A stretch of DNA of 64,000 bases from Rhodobacter sp. SGA-6-6. GTDB taxonomy: Bacteria > Pseudomonadota > Alphaproteobacteria > Rhodobacterales > Rhodobacteraceae. The notes below the pieces were generated by a model. That model made no database searches and was not told where the DNA came from. It was given only the letters and a program-made list of their open reading frames with translations. This document shows, in pieces, positions 1 to 9,767 of this stretch (its first letter is position 1; every line of letters begins with the position of its first letter). A program made the translations under genes and the position numbers. The stretch is from the NCBI RefSeq assembly GCF_011043545.1, contig NZ_JAAKGP010000001.1, forward strand, positions 558,001 through 622,000, in the 5' to 3' direction.

Positions 1-62
1 TTCAAGGCGAAGACCCGGCGAAAGGCGGCGAGCCATTTGCCTTCGATGCGCTCTTGCAGCAT
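1..62 (-). CDS. Unidentified protein, N-terminal fragment (runs off left edge)
   Basis: Only the first 20 codons are inside the window. An ATG at 62 is preceded on the minus strand by GGGAG with a 7-base spacing, which is a good ribosome binding site, and the frame stays open to the edge. The peptide starts MLQERIEGKWLAAFRRVFAL. I do not recognise the family from so short a piece. It follows the flavin reductase gene on the same strand after a 118-base gap that holds a perfect palindrome, so it may be a separate unit or the next gene of the same group. Confidence 0.5.
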   Translation of the reverse strand, partial: MLQERIEGKWLAAFRRVFAL

Positions 63-163
63 CGCAGCACTCCCTGTTGACGATTCGCGTTCGCGCGAAT
101 TTCTTTACTCTGGAGTTAAGCATTCACAGGGCAGGCGAAGCTGTCAACAGGATTTTCGAGAAT

Positions 164-184
164 CTGATTTTCGACGAAAATCAG
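164..184. repeat. Perfect palindrome, 10-bp arms, 1-base centre
   Basis: The arms are CTGATTTTCG and CGAAAATCAG around a single A at 174. The right arm overlaps the stop codon of the flavin reductase gene. The stem is AT-rich, and no T-run follows it on either strand, so it looks more like a protein-binding site than a terminator. The related motif GATTTTCGA occurs again just upstream (151-159) and at 871-879 beside the other palindrome of this gene. Confidence 0.5.
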
Positions 185-813
185 GAGCCTTCGCCGGTCA
201 GTTGCGCCCAGGTCGGCCGCGCCAGGCTGAAGGTGTCCCGCGTCCGCACATAGTCGCTGCCGAAGGACCGCGCGACAAGCTCCAGCGCGTTGGTGTCGAT
301 ATGGGCGCGGTCGGCGTCCAGCAGGAAGCGGTCCTCGATATGCACCGCCAGCACCCGGCCGATCACCACCACCTGGTTCGGCCCGGTGACCACCGAAGAC
401 AGCGCCCGGCATTCGTAGCTGACCGGGCTTTCCGCGATCCGCGGCGGGGCGACATGGGTGGAGGGCAGCGTCTCCAGCCCGGCGAAGGCCAGTTCGTCCA
501 CCCCGCGCGGCGCGTCGGCCGAGGTCAGGTTCATCTTCTGCACCAGCCGCTCCGGCACCAGGTTGACCACGAATTCCCCGGTGTCGAGGATGTTCTGCGC
601 GGTGTCCTTGAAACCGCGCTTCGGGTCGCCCATGATGCCCAGCGCCAGCGTCGGCGGGTTGGACCCCATGACGTTGAAGAAGGAATAGGGCGCGGCGTTC
701 AGCCCGCCGTCGCGGCCCTTGGTCACCACCCAGGCGATGGGCCGCGGGATCGTCGTCGCCGCCAGCAGCTTGTAGGCGATGGGTTCCGCCACCTGATCCA
801 GATCGTATCGCAT
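181..813 (-). CDS. Flavin reductase family protein (FMN-binding split barrel)
   Basis: 210 residues, the usual length for DIM6/NTAB-type flavin reductase-like proteins. These bind FMN in a split-barrel fold and either reduce free flavin with NAD(P)H for a partner oxygenase or act as small flavoproteins. The N-terminal half contains the typical run TTIPRPIAWV (about residues 20-29), then NAAPYSFFNVM (39-49) and a GFKDTAQNI segment (67-75), all common in this family. No signal peptide or membrane segment is visible, so it should be cytosolic. No partner oxygenase is adjacent. It lies 78 bases downstream of the iminopeptidase gene on the same strand, and each end carries an AT-rich palindrome that could be an operator. 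The family is clear; the substrate is not. Confidence 0.85.
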   Translation of the reverse strand: MRYDLDQVAEPIAYKLLAATTIPRPIAWVVTKGRDGGLNAAPYSFFNVMGSNPPTLALGIMGDPKRGFKDTAQNILDTGEFVVNLVPERLVQKMNLTSADAPRGVDELAFAGLETLPSTHVAPPRIAESPVSYECRALSSVVTGPNQVVVIGRVLAVHIEDRFLLDADRAHIDTNALELVARSFGSDYVRTRDTFSLARPTWAQLTGEGS

Positions 814-876
814 CGGCCTTCCCTTCGCTGCCTGCCGGCATTTGGCAAAGGGAGGCCGGGGGGTGCAAGGGATTTT

Positions 877-897
877 CGATAATTCGCAGAATTATCG
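877..897. repeat. Perfect palindrome, 9-bp arms, 3-base loop
   Basis: CGATAATTC, GCA, GAATTATCG. It lies between the iminopeptidase gene, whose TAA stop is inside the right arm, and the start of the flavin reductase gene. It is therefore placed either as an operator for the reductase gene or as a weak stem at the end of the upstream gene. The preceding GATTTTCGA matches the sequence beside the palindrome at 164-184. Confidence 0.5.
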
Positions 898-1863
898 TGC
901 CCGCAGCGCATCGGTCGCCTGCACCAGCGCCTCGCTGATCCCCGGCTCCGACAGCGCGTGCCCGGCCATGCCCACCATCCGCAGCTGGCACTTCGCCCAG
1001 CCCTGCGCCAGTTTCCAGGCCGAGACCGGCGGGCAGACCATGTCGTAGCGGCCCTGCACCACGGTGGCCCCGATATGCTCGATTCTATGGCGCTCGCGCA
1101 GGATCCAGCCGTCGCTTTCCAGGAAGCCGCCGTTCAGGAAATAGTGGTTCTCCAGCCGGGCGAAGGCGCGGGAATAATCCGACGGCCCTTCGCCGAAGCC
1201 GCCCTCGGACTGGATCGAGGCCAAGGCGTTCTCCCACTGCGCCCAGACCCTTGCGTGGCGGCCCTCCTCGGCCAGATTGCCGCTGAAGAGGCGCCGGTGA
1301 TAGGCGGCGATCAGGTCGCCGCGCTCCTCCGGCGGGATCGGCGACACGAAGCGCTGCCAGAGATCGGGGAAGAAGGCCCCCGCCCCGCCGCCGTAGAACC
1401 AGTCCAGTTCCGCCTTCGTCATCAGGAAGACACCGCGCAGCACCAGATGGCGCACCCTTTCCGGGTGGGTCAGCGCATAGACCAGCGCCAGCGTCGCGCC
1501 CCAGCTGCCGCCGAAGGCAACGAAGCTGTCGATTCCCAGCGCCTGCCGGATACGTTCGACATCCGCCACCAGATGCCAGGTGGTGTTGTCCTGGACCGAG
1601 GCATGGGGCCGCGACCGCCCGCATCCGCGCTGGTCGAACAGCACGATCCGGTAATGCGCCGGATCGAAGTAGCGCCGCATCGCCGGCGAGCAGCCGCCGC
1701 CCGGCCCGCCGTGGAAGACGAAGGCCGGCACGCCGTTGGGGTTGCCGCATTGCTCGACATGGATGCTGTGGCCGTCGCCCATGTCGATGACGCGCTGGTC
1801 GAAGGGGTCGACCGGCGGGTAAAGGTATTCGACTGCGCGCTTTTGGACTGATCTGTGATCCAT
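892..1863 (-). CDS. pip: Proline iminopeptidase
   Basis: Alpha/beta hydrolase of peptidase family S33 that removes N-terminal proline from peptides in the cytosol (EC 3.4.11.5). The oxyanion-loop motif HGGPGGG is at residues 51-57 and the nucleophile elbow GGSWG at 118-122, with Ser120. Asp274 (GRYDMVCP) and His302 (AGHALSEP) complete the triad. The 323-residue length fits the family. The frame is open for 44 more codons upstream, but I start at the ATG at 1863 because the protein homologous to Pip begins there ([17 protein letters not shown]) and the extension would run over the ubiG promoter. It is divergent from ubiG with 55 bases between the starts. Confidence 0.93.
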   Translation of the reverse strand: MDHRSVQKRAVEYLYPPVDPFDQRVIDMGDGHSIHVEQCGNPNGVPAFVFHGGPGGGCSPAMRRYFDPAHYRIVLFDQRGCGRSRPHASVQDNTTWHLVADVERIRQALGIDSFVAFGGSWGATLALVYALTHPERVRHLVLRGVFLMTKAELDWFYGGGAGAFFPDLWQRFVSPIPPEERGDLIAAYHRRLFSGNLAEEGRHARVWAQWENALASIQSEGGFGEGPSDYSRAFARLENHYFLNGGFLESDGWILRERHRIEHIGATVVQGRYDMVCPPVSAWKLAQGWAKCQLRMVGMAGHALSEPGISEALVQATDALRAR

Positions 1864-1918
1864 CGACACCCTATATAACCCGGGCGAAGCCCGAGTCGAA
1901 GCGCAAAGGGGAAGGCCC

Positions 1919-2653
1919 ATGGAAACCACCGTCGATGCCGCCGAGGTGGCGAAGTTCGAGGCGATGGCCGCCGAATGGTGGGACCCTGCGGGCAAGTTCC
2001 GTCCGCTGCACCAGATGAACCCCTGCCGGCTGGACTACATCACCCGCCAGATCGCCGCCGAGTTCGGCCGCGACCTGACCGGCCCGCTGCCCTTCAAGGG
2101 CCTGCGCCTTCTGGACATCGGCTGCGGCGGCGGGCTGCTGTCGGAACCCATGGCCCGGCTCGGGGCCGATGTGGTCGGCGCCGATGCGGCCGAGCGGAAC
2201 ATCCCCGTTGCCCGCATCCATGCCGAGCAGTCGGGCCTGGCCATCGACTACCGCCACACCACCGCCGAGGCGATGGCCGCAGCGGGCGAGCGCTTCGACG
2301 TGGTGCTGAACATGGAGGTGGTGGAGCATGTGGCCGATCCGCTGGCCTACCTGACCGCCTGCCGGGATTTGCTGAAGGCGGGCGGGCTGATGGTCTGCTC
2401 CACCCTCAACCGCAATGCGAAAAGCTTCGCGCTGGCCATCGTCGGCGCCGAATGGGTGATGCGCTGGCTGCCGAAGGGCACCCACGACTGGCAGAAGTTC
2501 ATGACCCCGGACGAGCTTTACGACCTGCTCCGCCGCGCCGGGCTGGACCCGGTGGACCGCAAGGGCATGGTGTTCAACCCGGTCAGCTGGCGCTGGAGCC
2601 TGTCGGACCGCGACCTTTCGGTGAACTACGTCACCGCCAGCATCCGCCGCTGA
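1919..2653 (+). CDS. ubiG: Ubiquinone biosynthesis O-methyltransferase UbiG
   Basis: SAM-dependent methyltransferase for both O-methylation steps of ubiquinone synthesis, peripheral to the inner membrane. The SAM-binding motif I, DIGCGGG, is at residues 66-72, followed by the acidic strand end VVGADA (85-90) and a motif near MEVVEHV. The N-terminal AAEWWDP...FRPLHQMNP block is typical of UbiG. It has 244 residues, close to the E. coli protein. The start has AAGGGGAAGG just upstream. The next gene follows after 58 bases on the same strand and may be cotranscribed. Confidence 0.95.
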   Translation: METTVDAAEVAKFEAMAAEWWDPAGKFRPLHQMNPCRLDYITRQIAAEFGRDLTGPLPFKGLRLLDIGCGGGLLSEPMARLGADVVGADAAERNIPVARIHAEQSGLAIDYRHTTAEAMAAAGERFDVVLNMEVVEHVADPLAYLTACRDLLKAGGLMVCSTLNRNAKSFALAIVGAEWVMRWLPKGTHDWQKFMTPDELYDLLRRAGLDPVDRKGMVFNPVSWRWSLSDRDLSVNYVTASIRR

Positions 2654-2711
2654 CGGCGCGGGTGGCGGAAACCTCGTTGCGCCGTGCCGCCCCTCGGGCC
2701 ATTCTGGCCGG

Positions 2712-3569
2712 ATGTTGAGGTTCTGGCGGCATTTCTGGCGTTTTGTCTCGGCGGTCTGGCTGCGCGTGGGCGACGGGCATTTCGGCCTGATCGCCGCGGG
2801 CGTGGCCTTCTACGCCATGTTCGCGGTCTTCCCCGGCCTAGCCGCCGTGGTGGCGATCTGGAGCCTGATGTCCGACCCGCAGGTGATCTCCGGCTATCTG
2901 GGGATCGCCGAGCGCTTCCTGCCGCCCGATGCCGCCGACCTGATCCACGGCCAGGTGATGGAGCTGCTGACCGCCCCCGCGGCGACGCTGGGCTGGACCA
3001 CCTTCGTATCGCTAATGCTGGCGCTCTATTCCGCCCGCGCCGGCGTCTCGGCGCTGGTGCAGGGGCTGGACGTGGTGCACCGCGCCAAGCCGCGGCGCTG
3101 GCTGCGCGGCTGGCTGGTGGATTTCGTGCTGACCGCGGCGCTGATCGGGGCGCTACTTGCCGCGCTGGCGACGGTGGTGATCGTGCCGATCCTGCTGAAC
3201 TACGTCAGTTTCGGCACCTTCGAGGCGGTGCTGACCCGCCTGCTGCCCTGGGTCGCCATGTTCCTCTTGGTGCTGACCTGCCTGTCGATCCTGTATCGCT
3301 TCGGCCCCAACGTGCCGGGCGGGTTCCGCTCGGGCTGGATCACGGTCGGCGTGGTCTTCGCGGCGCTGGCCTGGGCGGGGGTGTCGATCGGCTTTTCCAC
3401 CTATCTGTCGAACTTCAACAGCTACAACCGCATCTACGGCTCCATCGGTGCGGTGATCATCCTGATGATGTGGCTTTACCTGTCGGTCTGGGCGATCCTG
3501 GTCGGCGGCGCGATCAACGCCGAACTCGACGCCCGCCACCGCCTCTACCGCGCCATGGGCCGCCGCTGA
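2712..3569 (+). CDS. YihY/virulence factor BrkB family inner-membrane protein
   Basis: 285 residues with about six hydrophobic segments. The first follows GDGHFGLIAAGVAFYAMFAV, the hallmark N-terminal block of the YihY/BrkB family (often misnamed RNase BN). A conserved YRFGPNVP motif lies near residues 195-202, and the last helix holds GAVIILMMWLYLS. These proteins sit in the inner membrane; no biochemical role is firmly established. It is convergent with xylA, with a long hairpin between the two stop codons. Confidence 0.88.
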   Translation: MLRFWRHFWRFVSAVWLRVGDGHFGLIAAGVAFYAMFAVFPGLAAVVAIWSLMSDPQVISGYLGIAERFLPPDAADLIHGQVMELLTAPAATLGWTTFVSLMLALYSARAGVSALVQGLDVVHRAKPRRWLRGWLVDFVLTAALIGALLAALATVVIVPILLNYVSFGTFEAVLTRLLPWVAMFLLVLTCLSILYRFGPNVPGGFRSGWITVGVVFAALAWAGVSIGFSTYLSNFNSYNRIYGSIGAVIILMMWLYLSVWAILVGGAINAELDARHRLYRAMGRR

Positions 3570-3579
3570 CGCTCATCGC

Positions 3580-3618
3580 GTGCCTTCGGCGCTCTTCGAG
3601 AAGAAGCCGAAGGCGCAC
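3580..3618. terminator. Bidirectional hairpin between yihY-type gene and xylA
   Basis: Left arm GTGCCTTCGGC (3580-3590) pairs with GCCGAAGGCGCAC (3606-3618), with a two-base bulge. The loop closes further through TCTTC and GAAGA. It lies exactly between two convergent stop codons (3569 and 3629). No long T-run is seen on either side, so Rho-independent action is likely but not proven. Confidence 0.6.
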
Positions 3619-3628
3619 GACGAGGCCC

Positions 3629-4930
3629 CTAGAGATACCGATTCCACAGGTTTTCCAGCCGCTCCTGCCGGCCCGACTTCGGCTGCGGCTCGATCCCCTC
3701 GGCCACGACCCGGGACGCCGCGGAAGCAAGGTCGCCCGCCAGCATCGCCTTGGCCGCCGGCGTTTGCCACCCGGCATAGCGCTCCTTCCGGGCCGCCTCC
3801 AGCTCGCCGCCTTCCAGCATCGCCGCGGCGCATTTCAGCGCCCGGGCGCAGGTGTCCATGCCGCCGACATGGGCCAGAACCAGGTCCTCGGGGTCCAGGC
3901 TCTGCCGCCGGATCTTGGCGTCGAAGTTGGTGCCGCCGGTGGCATAGCCGCCCGCCTTCAGGATCTCGTAGAAGGCCAGAGCCTTCTCGGCGTGATTGTT
4001 GGGGAACTGGTCGGTGTCCCAACCGGACTGGTAGTCGTTGCGGTTCATGTCGATCGACCCGAAGATGCCCAGGGCCGAGGCCAGCGCGATCTCGTGCTCG
4101 AAGCTGTGCCCCGCCAGGATGGCATGGCCCTGCTCGATGTTGACCTTGACCTCGGTCTCCAGCCCGAACTCTTTCAGGAAGCCGTAGACCGTCGCCACGT
4201 CGTAGTCATACTGGTGCTTCGAGGGCTCCTGAGGCTTCGGCTCGATCAGGATCGCGCCCTTGAAGCCGATCCGGTGCTTGTAGTCCACCACCTGCTGCAG
4301 GAACCGCCCGGCATGGGCGCGCTCGGCCTTCAGGTCGGTGTTGAGAAGCGTCTCATAGCCCTCGCGCCCGCCCCAGAGGACATAGTTCTGCCCGCCGAGT
4401 TTCAGCGTGGCGTCCATGTTGGCCTTCACCGTGGCGGCGGCATAGGCATAGACATCCGGGTCCGGGTTGGTCGCCGCGCCGGCCATCCAGCGGCGGTGGC
4501 TGAACATGTTGGCGGTGCCCCAGAGCAGTTTCGTCCCGTGGCTCTCCTGCTTCTGGCCGAGGTATTCGACGATCTCCTCCAGGTTCCGCAGGCTTTCCGC
4601 GAAAGTCGCGCCTTCGGGCCGGATGTCGGCATCGTGGAAGCAGTAGAACGGTGCGTTCAGGATGCCGAACAGCTCGAAAGCCGCGTCGGCCTTCAGCTTC
4701 GCAAGCTGCATGGTGTCGCCGAACCAGGGCCGCTCGAAGGTCTGGCCGCCGAAGGGGTCGCCGCCGGGCCAGGCGAAGGAATGCCAATATGCCACCGCAA
4801 AGCGCAGGTGGTCCTCCATCCGCTTGCCGAGGATCACCTCGTCCGGGTCGTAGTGGCGGAAGGCGAATTCGTTTGTGCTTTCCGGGCCTTCGTAGCGGAT
4901 GGCGGGAATGCCCTTGAAGAAGTCGGTCAT
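3629..4930 (-). CDS. xylA: Xylose isomerase
   Basis: Converts D-xylose to D-xylulose in the cytosol (EC 5.3.1.5), the first intracellular step of xylose use. 433 residues, matching the class II (E. coli-like, about 440) enzymes. The catalytic pair is in FYCFHDADI (His99 and Asp102). The metal-binding [15 protein letters not shown] stretch and the late GSIDMNRND and GGTNFDAK blocks are present. I use the ATG at 4930, one base after the xylB stop (TAG-C-ATG), rather than an in-frame ATG 18 codons upstream inside xylB. It is the last gene of the xylFHGBA operon. Confidence 0.97.
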   Translation of the reverse strand: MTDFFKGIPAIRYEGPESTNEFAFRHYDPDEVILGKRMEDHLRFAVAYWHSFAWPGGDPFGGQTFERPWFGDTMQLAKLKADAAFELFGILNAPFYCFHDADIRPEGATFAESLRNLEEIVEYLGQKQESHGTKLLWGTANMFSHRRWMAGAATNPDPDVYAYAAATVKANMDATLKLGGQNYVLWGGREGYETLLNTDLKAERAHAGRFLQQVVDYKHRIGFKGAILIEPKPQEPSKHQYDYDVATVYGFLKEFGLETEVKVNIEQGHAILAGHSFEHEIALASALGIFGSIDMNRNDYQSGWDTDQFPNNHAEKALAFYEILKAGGYATGGTNFDAKIRRQSLDPEDLVLAHVGGMDTCARALKCAAAMLEGGELEAARKERYAGWQTPAAKAMLAGDLASAASRVVAEGIEPQPKSGRQERLENLWNRYL

Positions 4931-4931
4931 G

Positions 4932-6365
4932 CTATAGGTCCTTGATCCTGTCTTGCGCGGCGCGGAAGCGGGCATGGCCGGCATCCATCGCCGCGGTCAG
5001 TCTGCGGTCGGGCTCCACCACCCGGGCGATCTTCGGCAGGGTTGCGATCTCGGCCCCGGCGCCGGTGGCGGCCATCAGCGCCAGCCGCGCCGCGCCGAAG
5101 GCGCCGCCGAAATCGCCGGCCACCGGCAGCTGGACCGGCACGTCCAGCGCGGTGGCGATCAGCCGCAGCCAGTAGTCCGACCGGGAGCCGCCGCCCACGG
5201 CCAGCAGGTGGTTCAGCCGCGTCCCGGTCGCCGCCAGCGCATCGCGGCTGTCGCGGATGGCGAAGGTCACGCCTTCCAGCACCGCCCGCGTGGCCGCGGC
5301 CCGGTCGGTGGCATGTTCCAGCCCGGTGAAGGCGCCGCGGACCGAGGCGCTGTTCAGCGGCGTCCGCTCGCCGCCCAGATAGGGCAGGAACACGGTCTTG
5401 CCTGGGGCCTGCAACGGGCCGAGGTCGCCGGTCAGCCCGGCCGCATCCGTTCCCACCATCCGCGCGAACCAGTTCAGCGCGTCGGTGGCGGCGAGGATCA
5501 CCCCCATCTGGTGCCAGGTCCCCGGCAGGGCGTGGCAGAAGGTATGCACCGCCGTCTCCGGGTCCGGCTGATAGCCGTCATTGGCCGCGAACAGGACGCC
5601 CGAGGTGCCGAGCGAGACGAAAGCCTCCCCCGCCCGCACCACGCCGACGCCGACGCCCGAGGCCGCGTTGTCGCCGCCGCCGCCGGCCACGACGACACCC
5701 TTCGGCAGGCCCCAGCGGGCGGCCAAACCGTCTCTAACATGGCCCGAAACCGCCGATCCTTCGACCAGCCGCGGCATGTGGCTGCGGGTCAGGCCGGTCG
5801 CCGCCAGCAGGTCGTCCGACCAGTCCCGCGCGCCAGTGTCGAACCAGCTGGTGCCGGCAGCGTCCGACATCTCGGCGACATGCTCTCCGGTCAGCCAGAG
5901 CCGCAGGTAGTCCTTCGGCAGCAGCACCTTCGCCACCTTGTCGCGGATCGCCGGCTCGTGCCGGGCGACCCAGAGCAGCTTCGGCGCCGTAAACCCCGGG
6001 AAGACGATGTTGCCCGACACCCGCCGGAACATCGGGTCGCCGTCCAGTTCGACCGCCTCCTCATGGGCGCGGGTGTCGTTCCACAGGATGCAGGGCCGCA
6101 GCACCTGGTCGCGCGCATCCAGCAGCGTCGCGCCGTGCATGTGGCCCGAAAGCCCGATACCCTTCACCGCACCAAGGCCATGCGCGGAAAGCCGGTCCAT
6201 CACCGTCTCGGCCGCGCCGATCCAGTCGGCAGGGGATTGCTCGCTCCACCCCTCCTGCGGCCGCTGCACGGTCAGCGGCGTGGTGGCCTCGGCCAGCACC
6301 GCCTGATCCTCGCCGATCAGCACCCCCTTCAGGCCCGAGGTGCCAAGGTCCAGCCCGATATACAT
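4932..6365 (-). CDS. xylB: Xylulokinase
   Basis: FGGY-family sugar kinase that phosphorylates D-xylulose (EC 2.7.1.17), feeding the pentose phosphate pathway. 477 residues. The N-terminal phosphate-binding loop [15 protein letters not shown] and the C-terminal FGGY signature region near [14 protein letters not shown] are visible, as is GLSGHMHG near residue 75. The ATG at 6365 overlaps the xylG stop as TGATG, and an alternative TTG lies one codon earlier. Tight coupling to the transporter genes upstream and xylA downstream fixes the assignment as xylulose rather than another ketose. Confidence 0.95.
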   Translation of the reverse strand: MYIGLDLGTSGLKGVLIGEDQAVLAEATTPLTVQRPQEGWSEQSPADWIGAAETVMDRLSAHGLGAVKGIGLSGHMHGATLLDARDQVLRPCILWNDTRAHEEAVELDGDPMFRRVSGNIVFPGFTAPKLLWVARHEPAIRDKVAKVLLPKDYLRLWLTGEHVAEMSDAAGTSWFDTGARDWSDDLLAATGLTRSHMPRLVEGSAVSGHVRDGLAARWGLPKGVVVAGGGGDNAASGVGVGVVRAGEAFVSLGTSGVLFAANDGYQPDPETAVHTFCHALPGTWHQMGVILAATDALNWFARMVGTDAAGLTGDLGPLQAPGKTVFLPYLGGERTPLNSASVRGAFTGLEHATDRAAATRAVLEGVTFAIRDSRDALAATGTRLNHLLAVGGGSRSDYWLRLIATALDVPVQLPVAGDFGGAFGAARLALMAATGAGAEIATLPKIARVVEPDRRLTAAMDAGHARFRAAQDRIKDL

Positions 6366-7123
6366 CAATAGGCCTGCGCGGGTTTCTTGCCCATGATGAT
6401 CATCCCCAGGATGTCGTCATCCGTCACCTCGCCCACGTTCACCGTGCCGACGCGCTGGCCGTTCTTCATCACCACCGCCCGGTCGCAGAGGTCCATCACA
6501 GCATGGATGTCGTGCTCGATCAGGAAGATGCCCAGGCCCTGGCGCTTCAGCTCCTGGATCAGCTCCGCCACCATCCGGGTCTCATGCGGGCCGAGCGCGG
6601 CGGTCGGCTCGTCCATGATCAGGATTCTGGCGTTGAAATAGACCGCCCGGGCAATGGCGACCGACTGCCGCTGCCCGCCGGAGAGCGCCGACACCGGGTC
6701 CTTGAACTTGCGGAAGTTGGGGTTCAGCCGCCCCATGATCTTGCGCGTCTCGGCCTCCATCGCCGAGTCGTCGACCATGCCGAAAGCCGTCACCAGCTCG
6801 CGCCCCAGGAACAGGTTCGAGGCCGCATCCAGATTGTCCGCCAAGGCCAGCGTCTGGTAGATCGTCTCGATGTTCAGGGCGCGGGCGTCGCGGGGGTTGC
6901 GGATGTCCACCCGCGCGCCGTTGACGTAGATTTCCCCGGCATCGGCCTGATAGGCCCCCGACAGGCACTTGATCAGCGTCGATTTCCCGGCGCCGTTGTG
7001 GCCCAGCAGACCCACCACCTCGCCGGGGTAGAGGTCGATCGACACATGGTCCACCGCCTTGATGCCGCCGAAGGCGATCGAGATGTCGCGCATCTCGACC
7101 AGAGGCGTTCCTTGCCGGTCCAT
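6365..7123 (-). CDS. xylG: Xylose ABC transporter ATPase, single-domain
   Basis: ATPase subunit of the xylose importer, at the cytoplasmic face of the membrane. Walker [10 protein letters not shown] is near residues 42-50, the signature motif LSGGQ near 146 and Walker B ILIMDEPT near 166, with the switch His in FLIEHD. It has 252 residues and only one nucleotide-binding domain, while E. coli XylG has two in about 510 residues. It presumably works as a homodimer, as in several alphaproteobacterial sugar transporters. It overlaps both xylH and xylB by one base. Confidence 0.93.
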   Translation of the reverse strand: MDRQGTPLVEMRDISIAFGGIKAVDHVSIDLYPGEVVGLLGHNGAGKSTLIKCLSGAYQADAGEIYVNGARVDIRNPRDARALNIETIYQTLALADNLDAASNLFLGRELVTAFGMVDDSAMEAETRKIMGRLNPNFRKFKDPVSALSGGQRQSVAIARAVYFNARILIMDEPTAALGPHETRMVAELIQELKRQGLGIFLIEHDIHAVMDLCDRAVVMKNGQRVGTVNVGEVTDDDILGMIIMGKKPAQAY

Positions 7124-8472
7124 CAGCGGATCCCCTTGCGCTTGCGATACTGGATGTCGATCCAGACCGCGATCACCAGCACCATGCCGACGACGATGTT
7201 CTGGAACGGGCTGTCCACGCCCACCATCGCCATGCCCGATTGCAGCGCCTGCATGATCAGGGCGCCCAGAAGCGCGCCGTGGATGGTGCCGATGCCGCCG
7301 GCCAGTGCGGTGCCGCCGATCACCGCCGCGGCGATCACCCGCAATTCGTCCAGCGTGCCGATATCGTTGGTGTGGTTCTGCAACCGCGCCTGCGCGATGA
7401 TCGCCGACAGCGCGCAGAGAAAGCCCATCAGCGCGAAGACCTTCACCGTCAGCAGGCGGGTGTTGATCCCCGAAAGCTCCGCCGCATCCGGGTTGCCGCC
7501 GGTGGCGAAGACGTAGCGGCCGAAGCGGGTGCGCTTCGCCACCACCGTCATCACGATGGCCACCACCGCCAGGATCAGCACCGAGACCGGCAGGCCGAAG
7601 CCCACGCTATAGCCCTCGGGCATCGCCTCGCCCTTGGCCTCGAACATGCGTTTCAGCTTGCCGGCGGGAATCTGGTAGGCGTTCAGCATGGCGATCAGGC
7701 CGAGGATGGCGCCGCAGGCCACCGCGGCCAGCACGGCCTCGGCCCAAATCGGCTTGACCGCGAAGCCGTGGCGCATCTTCCCCTTGCGGGCCTGCATCAG
7801 GCCGAACAGCACGAAGGCCGAGGCGACGATGCCGACGACCCAGCTCCACAGCGGGCCCAGCGTGCCCTCGGCGCCGCCGAACAGGATGAAGGTGGCGTCC
7901 AGCGGCCCCTGGGTCTGGCCGTCGGTCATATACCAGCCGACATTGCGCCAGATCAGCAGCCCGCCGAGGGTGACGATGAAGGAGGGAATGCGCTGGTAGC
8001 CGACCAGCCAGCCGGTGAAGCCGCCGATCAGGATGCCGAGCGCCAGCCCGGCCAGCATCGCCAAGGGCGCAATGGCCGGATGGCCGATGCCGAGCGCCAG
8101 CGTCTTCGGCAGGATCGTCACCTGCAGCACCCCCATCAGCGCCGAGCACAGCGCCAGGATCGCGCCCACCGACAGGTCGATGTGGCGGGTGACGATGACG
8201 AAGACCATGCCGGTGGCCATGATCGCCACGGAAACCACCTGGATGGTGATGTTGAACACGTTCTGCGGGATCAGGAACCGCCCGTTCGCCAGCCAGGCGA
8301 AGGGGTTCCAGCTGAACTCGGGCAGCGCGCGGATGCCGGTCCAGCCCTGGAAGGCGATGCAGATCACCAGGAAGGCGCCGATCATCCCCAGAAGCCGGGT
8401 GTCGATCTCCAGTGTTTCGAGAAGACTGCGCCGCGGCTGCGCGGGCGCGGCGTCGGGGGCCGCCTGGGTCAT
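7123..8472 (-). CDS. xylH: Xylose ABC transporter permease
   Basis: Membrane subunit of the xylose importer, 449 residues with about ten hydrophobic segments. Family features include [18 protein letters not shown] near residue 87, the cytoplasmic loop [19 protein letters not shown] and the following [22 protein letters not shown]. This is the branched RbsC/XylH permease family, and the extra central region is typical of XylH compared with RbsC. It lies between xylF (59-base gap with a GC-rich stem) and xylG (TGATG overlap). Confidence 0.94.
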   Translation of the reverse strand: MTQAAPDAAPAQPRRSLLETLEIDTRLLGMIGAFLVICIAFQGWTGIRALPEFSWNPFAWLANGRFLIPQNVFNITIQVVSVAIMATGMVFVIVTRHIDLSVGAILALCSALMGVLQVTILPKTLALGIGHPAIAPLAMLAGLALGILIGGFTGWLVGYQRIPSFIVTLGGLLIWRNVGWYMTDGQTQGPLDATFILFGGAEGTLGPLWSWVVGIVASAFVLFGLMQARKGKMRHGFAVKPIWAEAVLAAVACGAILGLIAMLNAYQIPAGKLKRMFEAKGEAMPEGYSVGFGLPVSVLILAVVAIVMTVVAKRTRFGRYVFATGGNPDAAELSGINTRLLTVKVFALMGFLCALSAIIAQARLQNHTNDIGTLDELRVIAAAVIGGTALAGGIGTIHGALLGALIMQALQSGMAMVGVDSPFQNIVVGMVLVIAVWIDIQYRKRKGIR

Positions 8473-8492
8473 GGATCACCTGCCGGACAGAA

Positions 8493-8514
8493 GGGAGAGG
8501 GGCCCCGGTCTCCC
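8493..8514 (-). other. GC-rich stem in the xylF-xylH gap
   Basis: GGGAGA (8493-8498) pairs with TCTCCC (8509-8514) around a core that itself contains the self-complementary GGGGCCCC. It lies in the 59 bases between the xylF stop and the xylH start. Stems in this position often protect the binding-protein mRNA and let xylF be made in excess over the membrane subunits. There is no T-run, so full termination is not implied. Confidence 0.4.
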
Positions 8515-8531
8515 GGAGCCCCCGCGTCGAC

Positions 8532-9557
8532 TCAGTTGCAGGGCGCGGGACCGGCGGTCACGCCCTGGCACAGTTCGTCCTTGGTGATCCAGCCGGCATC
8601 CACCACCACCGACAGGTTGTCCTTGGTGATGGCGACGGGGGCGAGGAAGACCGAGTTCATCTCGTTGCCGCCCGGGGTGGTGAACTTCACCACGTTCGGG
8701 ATGGCGTCGGGGGCGGTGCCGCCGGCCAGCGCCAGCGCGATCTCGGCCGCGTTCTTGCCCAGCTCGCGCGCGTCCTTCCAGACCGAGACGGTCTGGGTGC
8801 CCAGCGCGATGCGGTTCAGCGCCGCCTTGTCGCCGTCCTGGCCGGAGACCGGGATGCCCTGCAGCCCCACCGCCGTCAGCGCCGCCACCGCGCCGCCCGC
8901 GGTGCCGTCGTTCGAGGCGACCACCGCATCCACCGCATTGGCGTTCTCGGTCAGGATCTGCTCCATGTTCTTCTGGGCATTGGCCGGCAGCCAGCCTTCG
9001 GTATAGGCCTCGCCGACGATCTTGATGTCGCCCGCGTCGATGGCAGCCTGCAGCACCTCTTGCTGGCCGCCGCGCAGGAAGTCGGCGTTCGGGTCGGTGG
9101 GCGAGCCCTTGATCATCACGTAGTTGCCCTTCGGCGCGGCGGCGAAGACGGCGGCGGCCTGAAGCCGGCCGACTTCGACGTTGTCGAAGGTCAGGTAGAA
9201 GGCGCGCGGGTCCTCGATCAGCCGGTCATAGGCCACCACCGGGATGCCGGCATCCGCCGCCGCCTGGATCGCCGGCACCACCGCCGCGGTGTCCTGGCCC
9301 AGGATGATCAGCGCATCCACGCCCTGCGCCATCAGCGCCTCGATGTCCGAAAGCTGCTTGGCCGAGGACGATTGCGCATCGGCCGAGACATAGGTGGCGC
9401 CCGCCGCTTCCAGCGCGGCCTTGATCGCGGCCTCGTCGGTCTTCCAGCGCTCTTCCTGGAAATTCGACCAGCTGACACCCACAGTCAGGCCCTGGGCCAG
9501 TGCGGCCGACGAGAACCCGGCCGCCGCGATCACCGCGGCGAGAAAGGTCTTTTTCAT
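8532..9557 (-). CDS. xylF: D-xylose-binding periplasmic protein
   Basis: Periplasmic receptor of the xylose importer, 341 residues. The signal peptide [21 protein letters not shown] ends before QG. The mature protein has the type I periplasmic-binding fold: an N-terminal [17 protein letters not shown] segment, [18 protein letters not shown], then [15 protein letters not shown] and VSGQDGD, blocks shared with XylF and related pentose receptors. A strong GGGAGG ribosome binding site precedes the ATG. It is the first gene of xylFHGBA, divergent from the ROK regulator gene, and a perfect TTGACA -35-like hexamer lies on this strand at 9647-9642. Confidence 0.95.
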   Translation of the reverse strand: MKKTFLAAVIAAAGFSSAALAQGLTVGVSWSNFQEERWKTDEAAIKAALEAAGATYVSADAQSSSAKQLSDIEALMAQGVDALIILGQDTAAVVPAIQAAADAGIPVVAYDRLIEDPRAFYLTFDNVEVGRLQAAAVFAAAPKGNYVMIKGSPTDPNADFLRGGQQEVLQAAIDAGDIKIVGEAYTEGWLPANAQKNMEQILTENANAVDAVVASNDGTAGGAVAALTAVGLQGIPVSGQDGDKAALNRIALGTQTVSVWKDARELGKNAAEIALALAGGTAPDAIPNVVKFTTPGGNEMNSVFLAPVAITKDNLSVVVDAGWITKDELCQGVTAGPAPCN

Positions 9558-9619
9558 GTGTTCCTCCCGTTAGACGGCCAGCGCATGGCCGGTCCGGCGG
9601 TTTCGCCGGCACGGGAAGA

Positions 9620-9675
9620 AACTGACCCCATTTAATTCAGTTGTCAAAATAAAAATGATCGGCGATTCTGCCGAT
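9620..9675. promoter_or_regulatory. xylF / ROK-regulator divergent control region with two palindromes
   Basis: AACTGA (9620-9625) and TCAGTT (9637-9642) form an inverted repeat 11 bases apart. It sits just downstream of a perfect TTGACA on the minus strand (9647-9642), where a repressor would block the xylF promoter. A second inverted repeat, ATCGGC-6-GCCGAT, lies at 9658-9675. The region is locally AT-rich in a GC-rich genome. The divergent ROK protein is the natural candidate to bind here. Confidence 0.5.
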
Positions 9676-9767
9676 GCCCGCCAAAGCAGCGCGAAATCGC
9701 TGCGTTGCGGCGGAAGACATGCAATCCGACCGTTATCCTGGCGGTTTTTTGTTTGAAGGCCGAACAA

